Positions 23,607-32,408 of a stretch of 38,656 bases of DNA are shown here, one piece after another. The stretch comes from DATGIQ01 sp035295665. GTDB taxonomy: Bacteria; Planctomycetota; Planctomycetia; Gemmatales; Gemmataceae. A program made the translations under genes and the position numbers. The stretch's first letter is position 1. Every line of letters starts with the position of its first letter. The notes under the pieces were generated by a model that worked only from the letters and a program-made list of their open reading frames with translations, ran no database searches and was not told the DNA's origin. Where the stretch lies: contig DATGIQ010000158.1 in NCBI GenBank assembly GCA_035295665.1, positions 1-38,656 on the forward strand, read 5' to 3'.

Positions 23607-26600
23607 ATGACAACCGCGAACGATCCTTCGCACACCGGGTCGTCTCCCCCCGTTGAGAATTCGACCGCAACCCCTCCGTCCGTCCCTCCGCACACCGACG
23701 TACCCCCGGCCGCTGGTGTGGGCGAGGAAGAGAGACCGAGCATCCCGTTGCCGCCGCTTCCTCCACCGCCCGAGCAAACAAGCCCTGAACAATTGGCCGC
23801 GGAGATCGCCCGGCAAGACCGCGTCCTCGTGCTGGTCGTCCTGGCATTGGCATTTCTCCTGGCGTCGGTGGCCGTTCGCAACAGCGATTTCTGGATGCAC
23901 CTCGCCACCGGCCGGCTCCTTGCACATGGGGAGTACCACTTCGGTGTCGATCCGTTTTCGTACACGAGCACCGACTACTGGGCGAACCATGCGTGGTTCT
24001 TTGATCTGATCCTGTATGTGCTGACCAGCCTAGCGGGGGGACCAGAATCTGAGCCCGCGGGGATTGTCCTGGTCGTGCTCAAAGCCTTGCTCGTAACGCT
24101 GCTGGCCTGGATCATGGTCCGAACGCGCCGGCCTGGTCGCAGCCAATGGATCCCCGCAGTTTGTGCCGGCCTGGCTCTTGTCGCGATGAGCCCACGCCTC
24201 TTGCTGCAACCGACGCTGATCTCGTTACTGTTTCTGAGCCTGACGCTCTACATCCTTCAAAAGCCGCGACATTCGGAGGAGGACGTCCTCGGCCGAGGAC
24301 AGACGCCCGGACTCCCGCTGGCGGTCTATTGGCTGTTGGTGCCGCTCTTTGTGCTTTGGGTAAACCTTGACAACTGGTTCCTTCTCGGGCCGATCACCTT
24401 GGCGCTCTACCTGCTAGGTCAGACGCTACAACGGCTCTTCTCCCCAATTCGTACCGGAGCCGATGCGCCGGAGCCGAGTCAGCAGCGGGTACTCGTCAAG
24501 GTCTTGGTCGTGGGCTTGGTTGCCTGCCTGCTCAATCCGCATCATTACCACGCCTTTACTCTGCCTTCGCAACTTCCCCTGACCCCCGCTGCGGACCCGC
24601 TCCAACGGGAAGATTTGTTCCGCCAGTTTTTCTACTGGTTGCTCCAGGATGACTATTTGCAATCGGCAGCCGCCTGGACGATTGCCGGGCTAGCGTATTG
24701 GCCGCTCTTCGTGCTCGGTTTGGCATCGTTTGCGTTCAGCCTGTTCACGGGCTGGCGGTGGTGGCGGTTCACCATTTGGCTGGCCTTTTTCCTCCTGAGC
24801 GTATATCAGATCCGGGCGATCCCATTTTTTGCCGTCGTGGCCGGTCCGATCACGGCACTCAATTGGCAAGACGTCTTGGCCGCCCGATTCGGTACGGAGC
24901 CACGGGTCAGCCGGTTATGGAAAACATGGGCTCTGGCGGGACGGCTACTTACGGTGCTCGCGGGCGTGGCATTGCTGGCAGGGGCTTGGTCGGGCTGGCT
25001 GTTTGTCTCCTGGATCAACGGAATGCCGGCCAGCGGACCACAGGGGCGCCGGGTTGCCTGGGCAGTCGACGTCGACCCCGCCCTGCGCAAGTCCGCATTG
25101 CAGCTGCGGACGTGGCGCGAGCAGGGATTGCTACGGCCGGAGGACCATGGTTTCAACTATGCACCGGACGTGGCGAATTACTGTGCCTGGTTCTGTCCCG
25201 AGGAGAAGGGTTTCCTCGATTATCGCCTCGATCTCTTCTCACGGAAGTTGGCCAAGGAATTCGTCGACCTTCGTCAGTCGCTTCGGGGCAATCCGCCACC
25301 GACCGGAGACACAGCCCGGCGACCGGCGGACTGGAAAGAGCTTTTCCGTGATTATGGCATCAGCCATGTCGTGCTCTACGGCACCGATACCAGCCCGTTG
25401 AATCCAGGGGTGCAGAACTCGCTCCAGGCTGCCGTATGGATGCTCTTCGATCCAGGGAGCTGGACGCTGATTTACATGGATGGGCGATGCAGTATCTTTC
25501 GCTGGAACGGAGCCTCCGGCGAACTCGCGCCCGGCCGGCCTGCCATTCCGCCCTTGGATTTGCGGACGTTGGCGTTCGGTCCACAACCGCAGCGGGCGCC
25601 GGCGACGAGTCCGGAACAGTCGCCGCCGCAGCGCGACCTGGCGGCGCATTGGCTCCAGCGTGCCCCGGTTCCGCCGCTGGACACGGACCTTGCGGCTCGG
25701 TACATGGGTTATTTCAACCAGATGCAACAGGAGTGGCCGCTGGCGGCGGTGGCGGCCACGGAAATCGCCAACTGGTCGCGCACCGTCGGCCTGGCCGTCG
25801 TGGGCTCGGGCACCATCGCAGCCGCGGGGACCTTGGCGTTGGACTCGGATCCCAATTTGTTTGCGTTTTTCAATCCGCGCGCGCTCGATTTCTTCTTGCG
25901 TGACAAATCGTATGGTCCCAGTGCAGCGCCGATCCTGGCCGTCCGGGCTGCGCGGCGGGGGATTGCCGAGAGTCCGGAGTATTCGGCCAGTTTCTACACA
26001 TTAGCCGAAGCGTATACCATGTTGTCGGGAGAGCAGGAGGATCATTGGGTAGGTCCCACATCGGTTGGGATGGGATCGCCGCCGAGGCAAAAGCTTCGGC
26101 AGACGCAGATCTTGGCGGCGCTGGAGTTTTACATCACCCTTCGGCCAAACGATGGCGAAGCCCATTTCCGCCTGTTTCAGATGTATGCCCAGATGCAATA
26201 CCTGGACCTGGCCCTGGACCATCTCCGCGTGGCCACGGAAGCCCTGGCCGCGGCCGGACCAGGGCGGCGCGAAGGGCGGGAGGACTTCAAGCGCCGGCTC
26301 GACCAGATGCAGCAGGAGTTGGCGAAACGAAAGGGCGATGTCAAGAGCCGGGAAGACAATTATCAAGTGGATGCCCGGGACAAGCCGCTGGGCGCCAAGG
26401 TGAACAAAGCTCTCCAGAATGGCCTGGTCAAGCGGGCGCGGACATTGTTGCTCGAAGCCGATTCCGCACAGCTCGGCCGGGCGGAGATCGACCTGCTGTT
26501 TGACCTCCTACTCACGACGGGGCATCCGGATCAGGCACGGGCCGGCATGACGGAGAATCTACGACCCGCTTTGGGGCTGAATTACGATTGGTACAACGCC

Positions 26601-26963
26601 CTGATTGGCGCCGCCTGCGGCAATTACCGCGAAGCCGGCCAGTATCTCGAAGATTACATCCAGGTTGCGGAGCGAACGAACTTGGAAGGCGCCGTGCGGC
26701 TACTGGAGGTGCAGACGTTTCGGGGCGGATTGAGTCCGGGATCCCTTTATGGCATTGAGCAATTGCCGAATCGGGTCCGGGAGTTAGCGGACTGGCGGGT
26801 CCTGCGTGGCATGCTGGCCGTGGAGGAGGGCGATAATGCCGTGGCGGCCAAGTTTTTCCAGGAGGCACTCGGCACAGGCGAACGCGAACAATTTCGCTTC
26901 GAGAGCCGGCCGATCGCGGTGCGGTACTTGCAGCTGATTCGAGAGGCGGGCGGGGCTCCGTAA
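23607..26963 (+). CDS. Large multi-pass membrane protein with TPR-like C-terminal half
   Basis: A 1118-residue protein whose function I cannot name. Start ATG 23607 has AGGA 9 bases upstream. Residues 1-65 are Pro/Ser-rich and cytoplasmic-looking. About ten hydrophobic segments follow between residues 72 and 490, with a conserved-looking loop NSDFWMHLATGRLL and YWANHAWFFDLILY after the first. This layout resembles membrane glycosyltransferase-like proteins. A soluble part (about 500-780) is followed by an alpha-helical TPR-like region (about 790-1118; FYITLRPNDGEAHFRLFQMY). Proteins with this architecture are common in planctomycetes and are usually left as TPR-containing hypothetical proteins. 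It stands alone between gaps. Confidence 0.7.
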   Translation: MTTANDPSHTGSSPPVENSTATPPSVPPHTDVPPAAGVGEEERPSIPLPPLPPPPEQTSPEQLAAEIARQDRVLVLVVLALAFLLASVAVRNSDFWMHLATGRLLAHGEYHFGVDPFSYTSTDYWANHAWFFDLILYVLTSLAGGPESEPAGIVLVVLKALLVTLLAWIMVRTRRPGRSQWIPAVCAGLALVAMSPRLLLQPTLISLLFLSLTLYILQKPRHSEEDVLGRGQTPGLPLAVYWLLVPLFVLWVNLDNWFLLGPITLALYLLGQTLQRLFSPIRTGADAPEPSQQRVLVKVLVVGLVACLLNPHHYHAFTLPSQLPLTPAADPLQREDLFRQFFYWLLQDDYLQSAAAWTIAGLAYWPLFVLGLASFAFSLFTGWRWWRFTIWLAFFLLSVYQIRAIPFFAVVAGPITALNWQDVLAARFGTEPRVSRLWKTWALAGRLLTVLAGVALLAGAWSGWLFVSWINGMPASGPQGRRVAWAVDVDPALRKSALQLRTWREQGLLRPEDHGFNYAPDVANYCAWFCPEEKGFLDYRLDLFSRKLAKEFVDLRQSLRGNPPPTGDTARRPADWKELFRDYGISHVVLYGTDTSPLNPGVQNSLQAAVWMLFDPGSWTLIYMDGRCSIFRWNGASGELAPGRPAIPPLDLRTLAFGPQPQRAPATSPEQSPPQRDLAAHWLQRAPVPPLDTDLAARYMGYFNQMQQEWPLAAVAATEIANWSRTVGLAVVGSGTIAAAGTLALDSDPNLFAFFNPRALDFFLRDKSYGPSAAPILAVRAARRGIAESPEYSASFYTLAEAYTMLSGEQEDHWVGPTSVGMGSPPRQKLRQTQILAALEFYITLRPNDGEAHFRLFQMYAQMQYLDLALDHLRVATEALAAAGPGRREGREDFKRRLDQMQQELAKRKGDVKSREDNYQVDARDKPLGAKVNKALQNGLVKRARTLLLEADSAQLGRAEIDLLFDLLLTTGHPDQARAGMTENLRPALGLNYDWYNALIGAACGNYREAGQYLEDYIQVAERTNLEGAVRLLEVQTFRGGLSPGSLYGIEQLPNRVRELADWRVLRGMLAVEEGDNAVAAKFFQEALGTGEREQFRFESRPIAVRYLQLIREAGGAP

Positions 26964-27124
26964 CTCCGCATCGCTGGGTCTGCCACCACCCTGGACGCCG
27001 GCCACCCGGTGCAGATGCTGGATCACCGTGCATGGTGCTTCGTTGGCCGTGTCCTGCGCTCTCCTGGGACGTGCTGCATCTACCTTTATAGAGGGCGGTC
27101 GGGCCCGATCGTCGCATTTTCTTT

Positions 27125-27188
27125 GGAGGCCCTTTCCTCCGCAGCTGCATCCCCGACGGGACGGATAAGCCCGTTCGACAGAACGGGC
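27125..27188. other. Hairpins in the gap 26964-27287
   Basis: The 324-bp gap behind the membrane/TPR gene contains no gene. It has a perfect 8-bp stem with a GACA loop (27169-27176 with 27181-27188), and just before it a 5-bp GGAGG/CCTCC stem at 27125-27140. Neither is followed by a T-run. They could end the preceding transcript or form a leader of the 53-residue gene at 27288. Confidence 0.35.
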
Positions 27189-27287
27189 CCCATTCTGCCA
27201 AATCAGGCGATTCGAAGGTTTTTCGAAAGAGTTGTTACGCGGAAAAAAACGAAAGATAGACAGGGTCGTGAGAATGGAGGGAGGGCG

Positions 27288-27449
27288 ATGGCATTTTTTC
27301 GGCGAAGGAATTGGGGGATGCTCCTCCTCGGCATCTGGCTCATCTTGGAGGGGCTTTTACCCCTCCTGAACATTAGCTTCCCGATGAGAAATGAAATCCT
27401 CCATCTGCTGGCCATCGTGGCCGGCGTGTTGATCCTGATGGAGCGCTAG
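27288..27449 (+). CDS. Small two-helix membrane protein (53 aa)
   Basis: A 53-residue protein with a basic start (MAFFRRRNWG) and two hydrophobic helices, about 10-28 and 36-50, joined by a short turn. The purine-rich GGAGGGAGGG run just upstream of ATG 27288 is an excellent ribosome binding site and makes it likely to be real despite its size. Helix-turn-helix membrane proteins of this form recur in planctomycetes without assigned function. It converges on the 67-residue gene. Confidence 0.65.
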   Translation: MAFFRRRNWGMLLLGIWLILEGLLPLLNISFPMRNEILHLLAIVAGVLILMER

Positions 27450-27454
27450 CAACC

Positions 27455-27469
27455 GCCCAGCCGCTGGGC
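27455..27469. terminator. Compact hairpin between convergent small genes
   Basis: GCCCAG and CTGGGC pair around a 3-base loop, 6 bases behind the stop codon of the 53-residue gene and 10 bases from that of the opposing gene. Position suits a shared two-way terminator; no T-run is present. Confidence 0.35.
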
Positions 27470-27478
27470 TGCGGGAAG

Positions 27479-27682
27479 TTATTCCGCTGGGAGCGCATCC
27501 GCCATCATCGATTCGCGCACGCAACGGACGGCGTGGTACACGAGGGCCAATTCGCGGAGGATGCCTTCGGCCTCCGAACGCAAGTTTGCAGGGTTACGGG
27601 ATGGCTTCTTACGCACCGGGGCAGAGAAGGATAAACGGCGGGGATTGTGGCTCACGCAATGGGCTTCCACAAGCTGCGACAT
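27479..27682 (-). CDS. Small hypothetical protein (67 aa)
   Basis: A 67-residue soluble protein. GGAGG lies 6 bases before ATG 27682, a strong ribosome binding site that supports it. The N-terminal half is basic and Pro/Ser-rich, the C-terminal half is a predicted amphipathic helix (EGILRELALVYHAVRCVRES). I do not recognise the family. It has no conserved catalytic motif. Confidence 0.55.
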   Translation of the reverse strand: MSQLVEAHCVSHNPRRLSFSAPVRKKPSRNPANLRSEAEGILRELALVYHAVRCVRESMMADALPAE

Positions 27683-27930
27683 GGTTCACCTCCACTTTCT
27701 GGTTCCTGCGATGAGCCATAGGGGAGCAAGTCCTGTGCCGCCAAGATTCGCCAGCCGGTTTCGTGCGCTTTGGAGAAACTAAACCCTATGTCCGTCGCGA
27801 GTTAGAGAGCGTGCTCACCCAAATCCCGGCACGGCAATGATTGCAAGACTTACCGTCCACACCCTGCAAAGCACGAAAATCCTACAAACAGATCCACTCC
27901 CAAGGTCCCTCCCGAGCATTGGCTAACTCT

Positions 27931-27953
27931 CCCATTTCCCCACTGTAAATGGG
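27931..27953. other. Hairpin in the leader region of the permease gene (gap 27683-28032)
   Basis: The 350-bp gap holds no gene I can support. CCCATTT (27931-27937) pairs with AAATGGG (27947-27953) around a 9-base loop, about 80 bases before ATG 28033. A CATAAT hexamer at 27983-27988 lacks a matching -35 box. The hairpin could be regulatory or belong to an upstream leader. Confidence 0.25.
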
Positions 27954-28032
27954 GGCAATAAGGCCCCGTGCAAGACGAAGAGCATAATATGAAGCGGTAG
28001 TTCCGTTTGGCTGATTCGGAGATGCCAAGGCT

Positions 28033-30009
28033 ATGTACGGCTTGCTGTCCTCGCTCCTCGGCCCGATGTTCGCCAAGGAGATGCTGGAAATCGCTCGGCG
28101 CAAGCGATACTTCGTTAATCGGGTCCTTTACGGCCTGGCCCTTCTTTTCACGGTGTTCATCGTCTGGAATAACTTCCGCGCGCGCTTTCAGTTTCAAGGC
28201 CGATTGTCCATCCATGCCATGGCCGACCTGGCAGGGGGGCTCTTTATCGCAGTCAGCGGTGTCCAGTATGGTGCGGTATTTGTCTTCGTGCCTCTCTTCC
28301 TGTGTGGAGTCATTGCCAGTGAGCGAGAGGAGCGAACCCTGGAGATGCTCTTCACGACGCGGCTGACCGATCGCGAAATTGTCCTCGGCAAGCTCGGCAG
28401 CCGGGTGGCGGTGGTGCTCCTCTTGCTTCTGCTCACCCTGCCCGTGATTAGCCTGATCATGCTGTTTGGCGGCGTTGATCCCCAAGCTGTCTGGCGGGCC
28501 TTTAGCTCTACTCTCCTGGCCACGTTCTGTTCCGGAGCTTGCTCCATCTATTTTTCCACCGTCACCAAGAGTGCCATCGGCGCGCTGGTGCGGACCTATT
28601 GGTGGTTAGCGGTCTGGCTTGTCGCCCTGCCGATGGCCGTGATGATCCCGGCCACAGCCGTGAATCCAACGGTACGTGTCGTCCGTATCTGCGCGGGCAT
28701 CCTCGTCATGATCGATCCCGTGTTTGGGTTTGGCATGACCCTGGATGGTGGCTCGTACAAGCAGATGGCTTCCGCATTGGGCAGCTGGTTCTTTCCGGTG
28801 ACTTTCGTGGCTCCTGCCGGCTGGTCGTGCTTTTTACTCTGGCGGGCGGTCCGGCGGCTCCGTCTGGCTCCGAGTCCCTGGGCGCTCCGGCTCGGAGAGT
28901 TGCCGCTCATCCGCACGCTCCGGCGCGATTTGCACGAAACGGCGCAGCTACGAATTCTGGGGCGCGAACGCCGGGCGAGCCGATTGTGGTTCGGCCTGCG
29001 GGTCCACAATCCCCTTTGGCTGCGGGCACGGTTAGTCCGAGTCTATGATCGTGAAGGTTATATTGGGCGCATTCAATGGCTAGCGTGGGGGACAGCGTGC
29101 TTTTTCCTGCTGCTAATGCTCGTCTTCGATCCGCGTAATCTGAGACGCGGTGGAGCTGGCATCGCGTTCCTGGCCCCCAGTTGGCTAACTTTGGCCGCGC
29201 TGACAGCGATTTTTGCGGGCAGCAGCTTCGTGGGCGACCGGCGCCGCGGGTTCCTCGATCTAGTCCTGATGACGCCGCTAACGCCCCGTGAGGTGATCGA
29301 CGGCACCCTGTTAGCCGTTTGGCAGCACGTGAAGCGGATCTATTGGCTGCCGTTGCTGCTGGGCCTGTTTTTTTCCTTGACGAGATCGTCTACGCCTCTC
29401 GGCGTCATCTGCTCCATAATCACGGCCACGCTGTTTGGCATTCTGCTGGCCGTGCATGGCACGGCTTGTTCGCTCATGGCCAAGACGCTCCCCGGAGCTC
29501 TGGTGCTGACCTTCGCGTTTCCCCTGCTCCTCAACCTGGGCATCCCATTCTTGATCCCGATTTTCGGGCATGGATCCGGACCCGTCTTGTGGTTGCTGAG
29601 TGCACTGTTCCTGATCGCATCCTGGCTGAGCATTCGTCGGCGAGTCACCGCGGCCACGGTGGGCTGCTATTTCATCGCGGTTCACGTGGCGCTAGCCTGC
29701 CTGGTTTCCTGCTGGACGCTATCCAATCGCGAAGAGTACCCGATCCTGGTTATCCATCCCGCGTACATGACGATTCAACCGCTCGATGGGGATTCGCATC
29801 GGTGGTTCCCGGGGCTTGGCTGGCTGGACCCGCTGGGCTGCTACTGGATTTGCCTGACCGTGAACATCATCTGGGTACGCAGATGGCTGATCCGGCATTT
29901 CGAACGCCTGGTCGAACGGACCGACCGGCCAAGTCTTCCGGTTTCCGCCATCCGTGCAGGAACCGTCCGCCCCCACGCCGAGATGGCTGGCGCTTCCAGC
30001 GACACCTAA
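28033..30009 (+). CDS. ABC-2 type permease, two permease halves in one chain
   Basis: Integral membrane protein of 658 residues, about twelve hydrophobic segments in two similar halves. The first half (about 1-290) has the ABC-2 signature SEREERTLEMLFTTRLTDRE, the second (about 330-600) repeats it as VGDRRRGFLDLVLMTPLTPREV. Such proteins form the membrane part of exporters, often for polysaccharides, antibiotics or lipids, and need an ATP-binding partner. No ATPase gene is next to it. ATG 28033 lacks a clear ribosome binding site (GGAGATGCCAAGGCT precedes it). Substrate unknown. Confidence 0.82.
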   Translation: MYGLLSSLLGPMFAKEMLEIARRKRYFVNRVLYGLALLFTVFIVWNNFRARFQFQGRLSIHAMADLAGGLFIAVSGVQYGAVFVFVPLFLCGVIASEREERTLEMLFTTRLTDREIVLGKLGSRVAVVLLLLLLTLPVISLIMLFGGVDPQAVWRAFSSTLLATFCSGACSIYFSTVTKSAIGALVRTYWWLAVWLVALPMAVMIPATAVNPTVRVVRICAGILVMIDPVFGFGMTLDGGSYKQMASALGSWFFPVTFVAPAGWSCFLLWRAVRRLRLAPSPWALRLGELPLIRTLRRDLHETAQLRILGRERRASRLWFGLRVHNPLWLRARLVRVYDREGYIGRIQWLAWGTACFFLLLMLVFDPRNLRRGGAGIAFLAPSWLTLAALTAIFAGSSFVGDRRRGFLDLVLMTPLTPREVIDGTLLAVWQHVKRIYWLPLLLGLFFSLTRSSTPLGVICSIITATLFGILLAVHGTACSLMAKTLPGALVLTFAFPLLLNLGIPFLIPIFGHGSGPVLWLLSALFLIASWLSIRRRVTAATVGCYFIAVHVALACLVSCWTLSNREEYPILVIHPAYMTIQPLDGDSHRWFPGLGWLDPLGCYWICLTVNIIWVRRWLIRHFERLVERTDRPSLPVSAIRAGTVRPHAEMAGASSDT

Positions 30010-30032
30010 AGCATGGAAGTGCATCCACGGGA

Positions 30033-30452
30033 TCAGGTTTCTCGCCGTTTGGTAGGGTTGGGTGCATTCTCTTCCGAATTGTACAGTCGAAACCACTGAA
30101 TGATTTCGATGCGGTTGCCGTCCGGGTCGGCAATGAAGAAGCGGTCCGCGCCTGGGATGGGTGTGGTCTCCTCGATGGGAATCCCTTGCTGACGGAAATA
30201 AATCCGGGCCGCGGCCACATCGCGGGCACGTAATGCAAAATGACGCGGGCTGATTGCATCGGCCTTTTCCTTCAGCAGGAGATGCAGATGCTGGTCGCCG
30301 ACCTGAAACCAGAGTACGACGAAATCGAATGTGCGCGGTTTGTTGATCTCAGTCAAACCGAGCACATCGCGGTAGAAGTGCCGGCTACGCTCGACATCGG
30401 TGATGATCACCGAACTGTGGTCGAGCTGAAATAGCTGCAAGGATGGGGGCAT
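30033..30452 (-). CDS. VOC family protein (glyoxalase/dioxygenase fold)
   Basis: A single vicinal-oxygen-chelate domain. From ATG 30452 it has 139 residues; ATG 30491 would add 13. The metal-ligand positions are visible as QLDHSSVIITD, RHFALRA and RIEIIQWF (His, His, Glu), with FYRDVLGLTEI and FIADPDGNRIE typical of the family. Members act as glyoxalases, extradiol dioxygenases or antibiotic-binding proteins; none can be chosen here. It converges on the permease gene with 23 bp between the stops. Confidence 0.85.
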   Translation of the reverse strand: MPPSLQLFQLDHSSVIITDVERSRHFYRDVLGLTEINKPRTFDFVVLWFQVGDQHLHLLLKEKADAISPRHFALRARDVAAARIYFRQQGIPIEETTPIPGADRFFIADPDGNRIEIIQWFRLYNSEENAPNPTKRRET

Positions 30453-30563
30453 ATCGAGAAGTCCGTTTACGCCTAGATCAAGAGCGGGCATCGCTAGGCT
30501 GATCTTACGCCGCCCGACCGAATTGGCAAATTGGGCCCAATTGCATCTGTCCGTTTAAGGAAC

Positions 30564-30740
30564 TTATTGGGGTCGCCCAACCTGCTGCAACAGCCAACCG
30601 GTAAAGAAGACGACAATCCCGACGAACGACATGGTCAGCGAGTGCTTGAACTCCACCTTCCCCGACATGTCGCCAGCGATGGCGACCGGCAGAATGACGA
30701 GACCAGCGAACTGCAAGAGCCGTCCGAGTTTGTACAGCAT
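30564..30740 (-). CDS. Small two-helix membrane protein (58 aa)
   Basis: A 58-residue protein with two hydrophobic helices (LLQFAGLVILPVAIA and MSFVGIVVFFTGWLLQ) joined by a polar loop. ATG 30740 is preferred over the upstream in-frame start at 30782; AAGAGA precedes it at a wide distance. Function unknown. It diverges from the oxidase operon. Confidence 0.5.
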   Translation of the reverse strand: MLYKLGRLLQFAGLVILPVAIAGDMSGKVEFKHSLTMSFVGIVVFFTGWLLQQVGRPQ

Positions 30741-30955
30741 GAGCGATGTCTCTTTGCCAGCTGACCGGTTTCCCAAATCCAAGAATGGCGGTGCCCCCGT
30801 TTCTCAATTGCGGGAGCGATCCAGCCGGTGCGGGACGCTGCCGCCTATCCCCCGTGCGGGAAGGCTGACATTCTAGGGATGGAACGCGCCCGGCACAGGA
30901 GTTGCCTACCACGATCTACTTCCTCGTGGGATGGAGCAGGCTTTCGCAAATCTGC

Positions 30956-30983
30956 TTGACATCCTCCACCTTGGAACTAAAAA
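30956..30983 (+). promoter_or_regulatory. Probable promoter of the cytochrome oxidase operon
   Basis: TTGACA (30956-30961, perfect) and TAAAAA (30978-30983, 4 of 6) are 16 bases apart. The start would be near 30990, about 90 bases before the GTG of the cytochrome c gene. It is the only good hexamer pair in the 338-bp divergent gap before the operon. Activity is inferred. Confidence 0.5.
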
Positions 30984-31078
30984 GACCGTCATCCCGGTTC
31001 CAAAAACCGCGAACAGACAGAGGCGAACCGGATGTTTTCGCCGATTCCGACGCAGGATCGAATTGGGAGGCAACACGC

Positions 31079-32335
31079 GTGATTGCTGGTTTGCCAGGCA
31101 AATTTGCACTTCGGTCGGTGGCTTTCGTCTCGGTATTCCTCGGATTGCTGGTGCTGTCCGGCTGCGAGGGCGAAGGCTATCCCGACGACCTGGTTTACGC
31201 ACCGCGCACCGATCCGCTCCCGACCACGCCCCCGGACAAGGACGCGCCGGCGTTTGACCGGCCGGGTGAGTATCCCGAGGTTCTCTTTGCCGGGATGGCG
31301 GCCGACGAACGGGGCAAGCTCCTCGTGTACCCGGCCAAATTGAAGGAAGACCAACACCAGGCCTTGGAGAAGTCCCTGACCCGCCTGTTTGGTACGCCGG
31401 CTCATCCCCGTGTCGGTTCCAGCGATGCATCGGACTCCGTGAAGAAGCTGACCCAGGACTTGTACCTGGACGAGGAGACTCTGGCTCGGGGCAGCATGCT
31501 CTATCGCCATCAGTGCCTTCATTGCCACGGGCTCAACGGCGACGGCCGGGGGGCGACAGCTCCCTGGGTCCATCCGCATCCGCGTGATTACCGCCAGGGC
31601 CGGTTCAAGTTCACCTCGTCGAGCCAACAGGAAGGCCGCCGCAAGCCCCGCCGCGAGGATTTGCTGCGGACCTTGCGGGAAGGAATCGACAGTAGTTCCA
31701 TGCCCTCGTTTCGGCTGCTCCCAGATGAAGATCTTGAAGCCCTGGTTAGCTACGTGATCCATCTGAGTGTGCGCGGCCAAACCGAGTTCGAGGTGATCAA
31801 ATCGGCCCTCTCCGCCGAGGGCCTGGACCAGAGCGTCGACGAGGCGGTGAATGCGTTCTTCGAAGATGTGGTTAACCAATGGCAAGACGCGCAAACACCG
31901 AACAACGCGATCCAGCCGGGCCCGTATCCCAAATTTGCGAACGATCAGGAAATGCGCGCCTCAGTGCAACGTGGCTTCGATATGTTCGTCCGGGCGAAGG
32001 CGGAAGGGAGCAAGAAGTCGGCCGGCTGTCTGGGCTGCCACACCGACTTTGGCCGGCAGAGCGCGTACAAGTATGACGCGTGGGGAACGATTGTCCGGCC
32101 GGCCGATCTGACCACGGGAATCTACCGCGGCGGCCGCCGGCCGATCGATTTGTATTATCGGATCCATTCCGGCATCAACGGTGTCAACATGCCGGCTTCC
32201 AAGGATAATCTGAATCCCAACGAGATCTGGGACCTGGTGAATTTCTTGCAGGTGCTGCCGTACCGATCGATGCGCGAAAGTTATGGCATCCAACTGGAAA
32301 GCAAGGAACCCACGCAGGTGGCCGCCCGCCCCTGA
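31079..32335 (+). CDS. Diheme cytochrome c lipoprotein
   Basis: Membrane-anchored periplasmic electron carrier, probably the donor to the oxidase encoded next. Start GTG 31079 has GGGAGG 8 bases upstream and yields 418 residues; the longer frame has no such site. The signal peptide ends in a lipobox, LVLSGC, so the protein is likely lipid-anchored. Two c-type heme sites: CLHCH at 146-150 and CLGCH at 317-321. Possible Met ligands are in SSMPSFRLLPDEDLEALVSY and in GVNMPASKDNLNPNEIWDL, both in the standard position behind a heme motif. It lies 73 bp before coxB. Confidence 0.9.
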   Translation: MIAGLPGKFALRSVAFVSVFLGLLVLSGCEGEGYPDDLVYAPRTDPLPTTPPDKDAPAFDRPGEYPEVLFAGMAADERGKLLVYPAKLKEDQHQALEKSLTRLFGTPAHPRVGSSDASDSVKKLTQDLYLDEETLARGSMLYRHQCLHCHGLNGDGRGATAPWVHPHPRDYRQGRFKFTSSSQQEGRRKPRREDLLRTLREGIDSSSMPSFRLLPDEDLEALVSYVIHLSVRGQTEFEVIKSALSAEGLDQSVDEAVNAFFEDVVNQWQDAQTPNNAIQPGPYPKFANDQEMRASVQRGFDMFVRAKAEGSKKSAGCLGCHTDFGRQSAYKYDAWGTIVRPADLTTGIYRGGRRPIDLYYRIHSGINGVNMPASKDNLNPNEIWDLVNFLQVLPYRSMRESYGIQLESKEPTQVAARP

Positions 32336-32408
32336 GCGGACCAGCCAGGGCGAGCGATCCGGCGGTGAATATCCCGCTTGGTGAATTACGCAATCGAGGA
32401 GTCGTTTC

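Noticed and set aside
27983..27988. CATAAT hexamer before the permease gene
   Set aside because: No -35 match at a suitable distance and no extended -10 TG.
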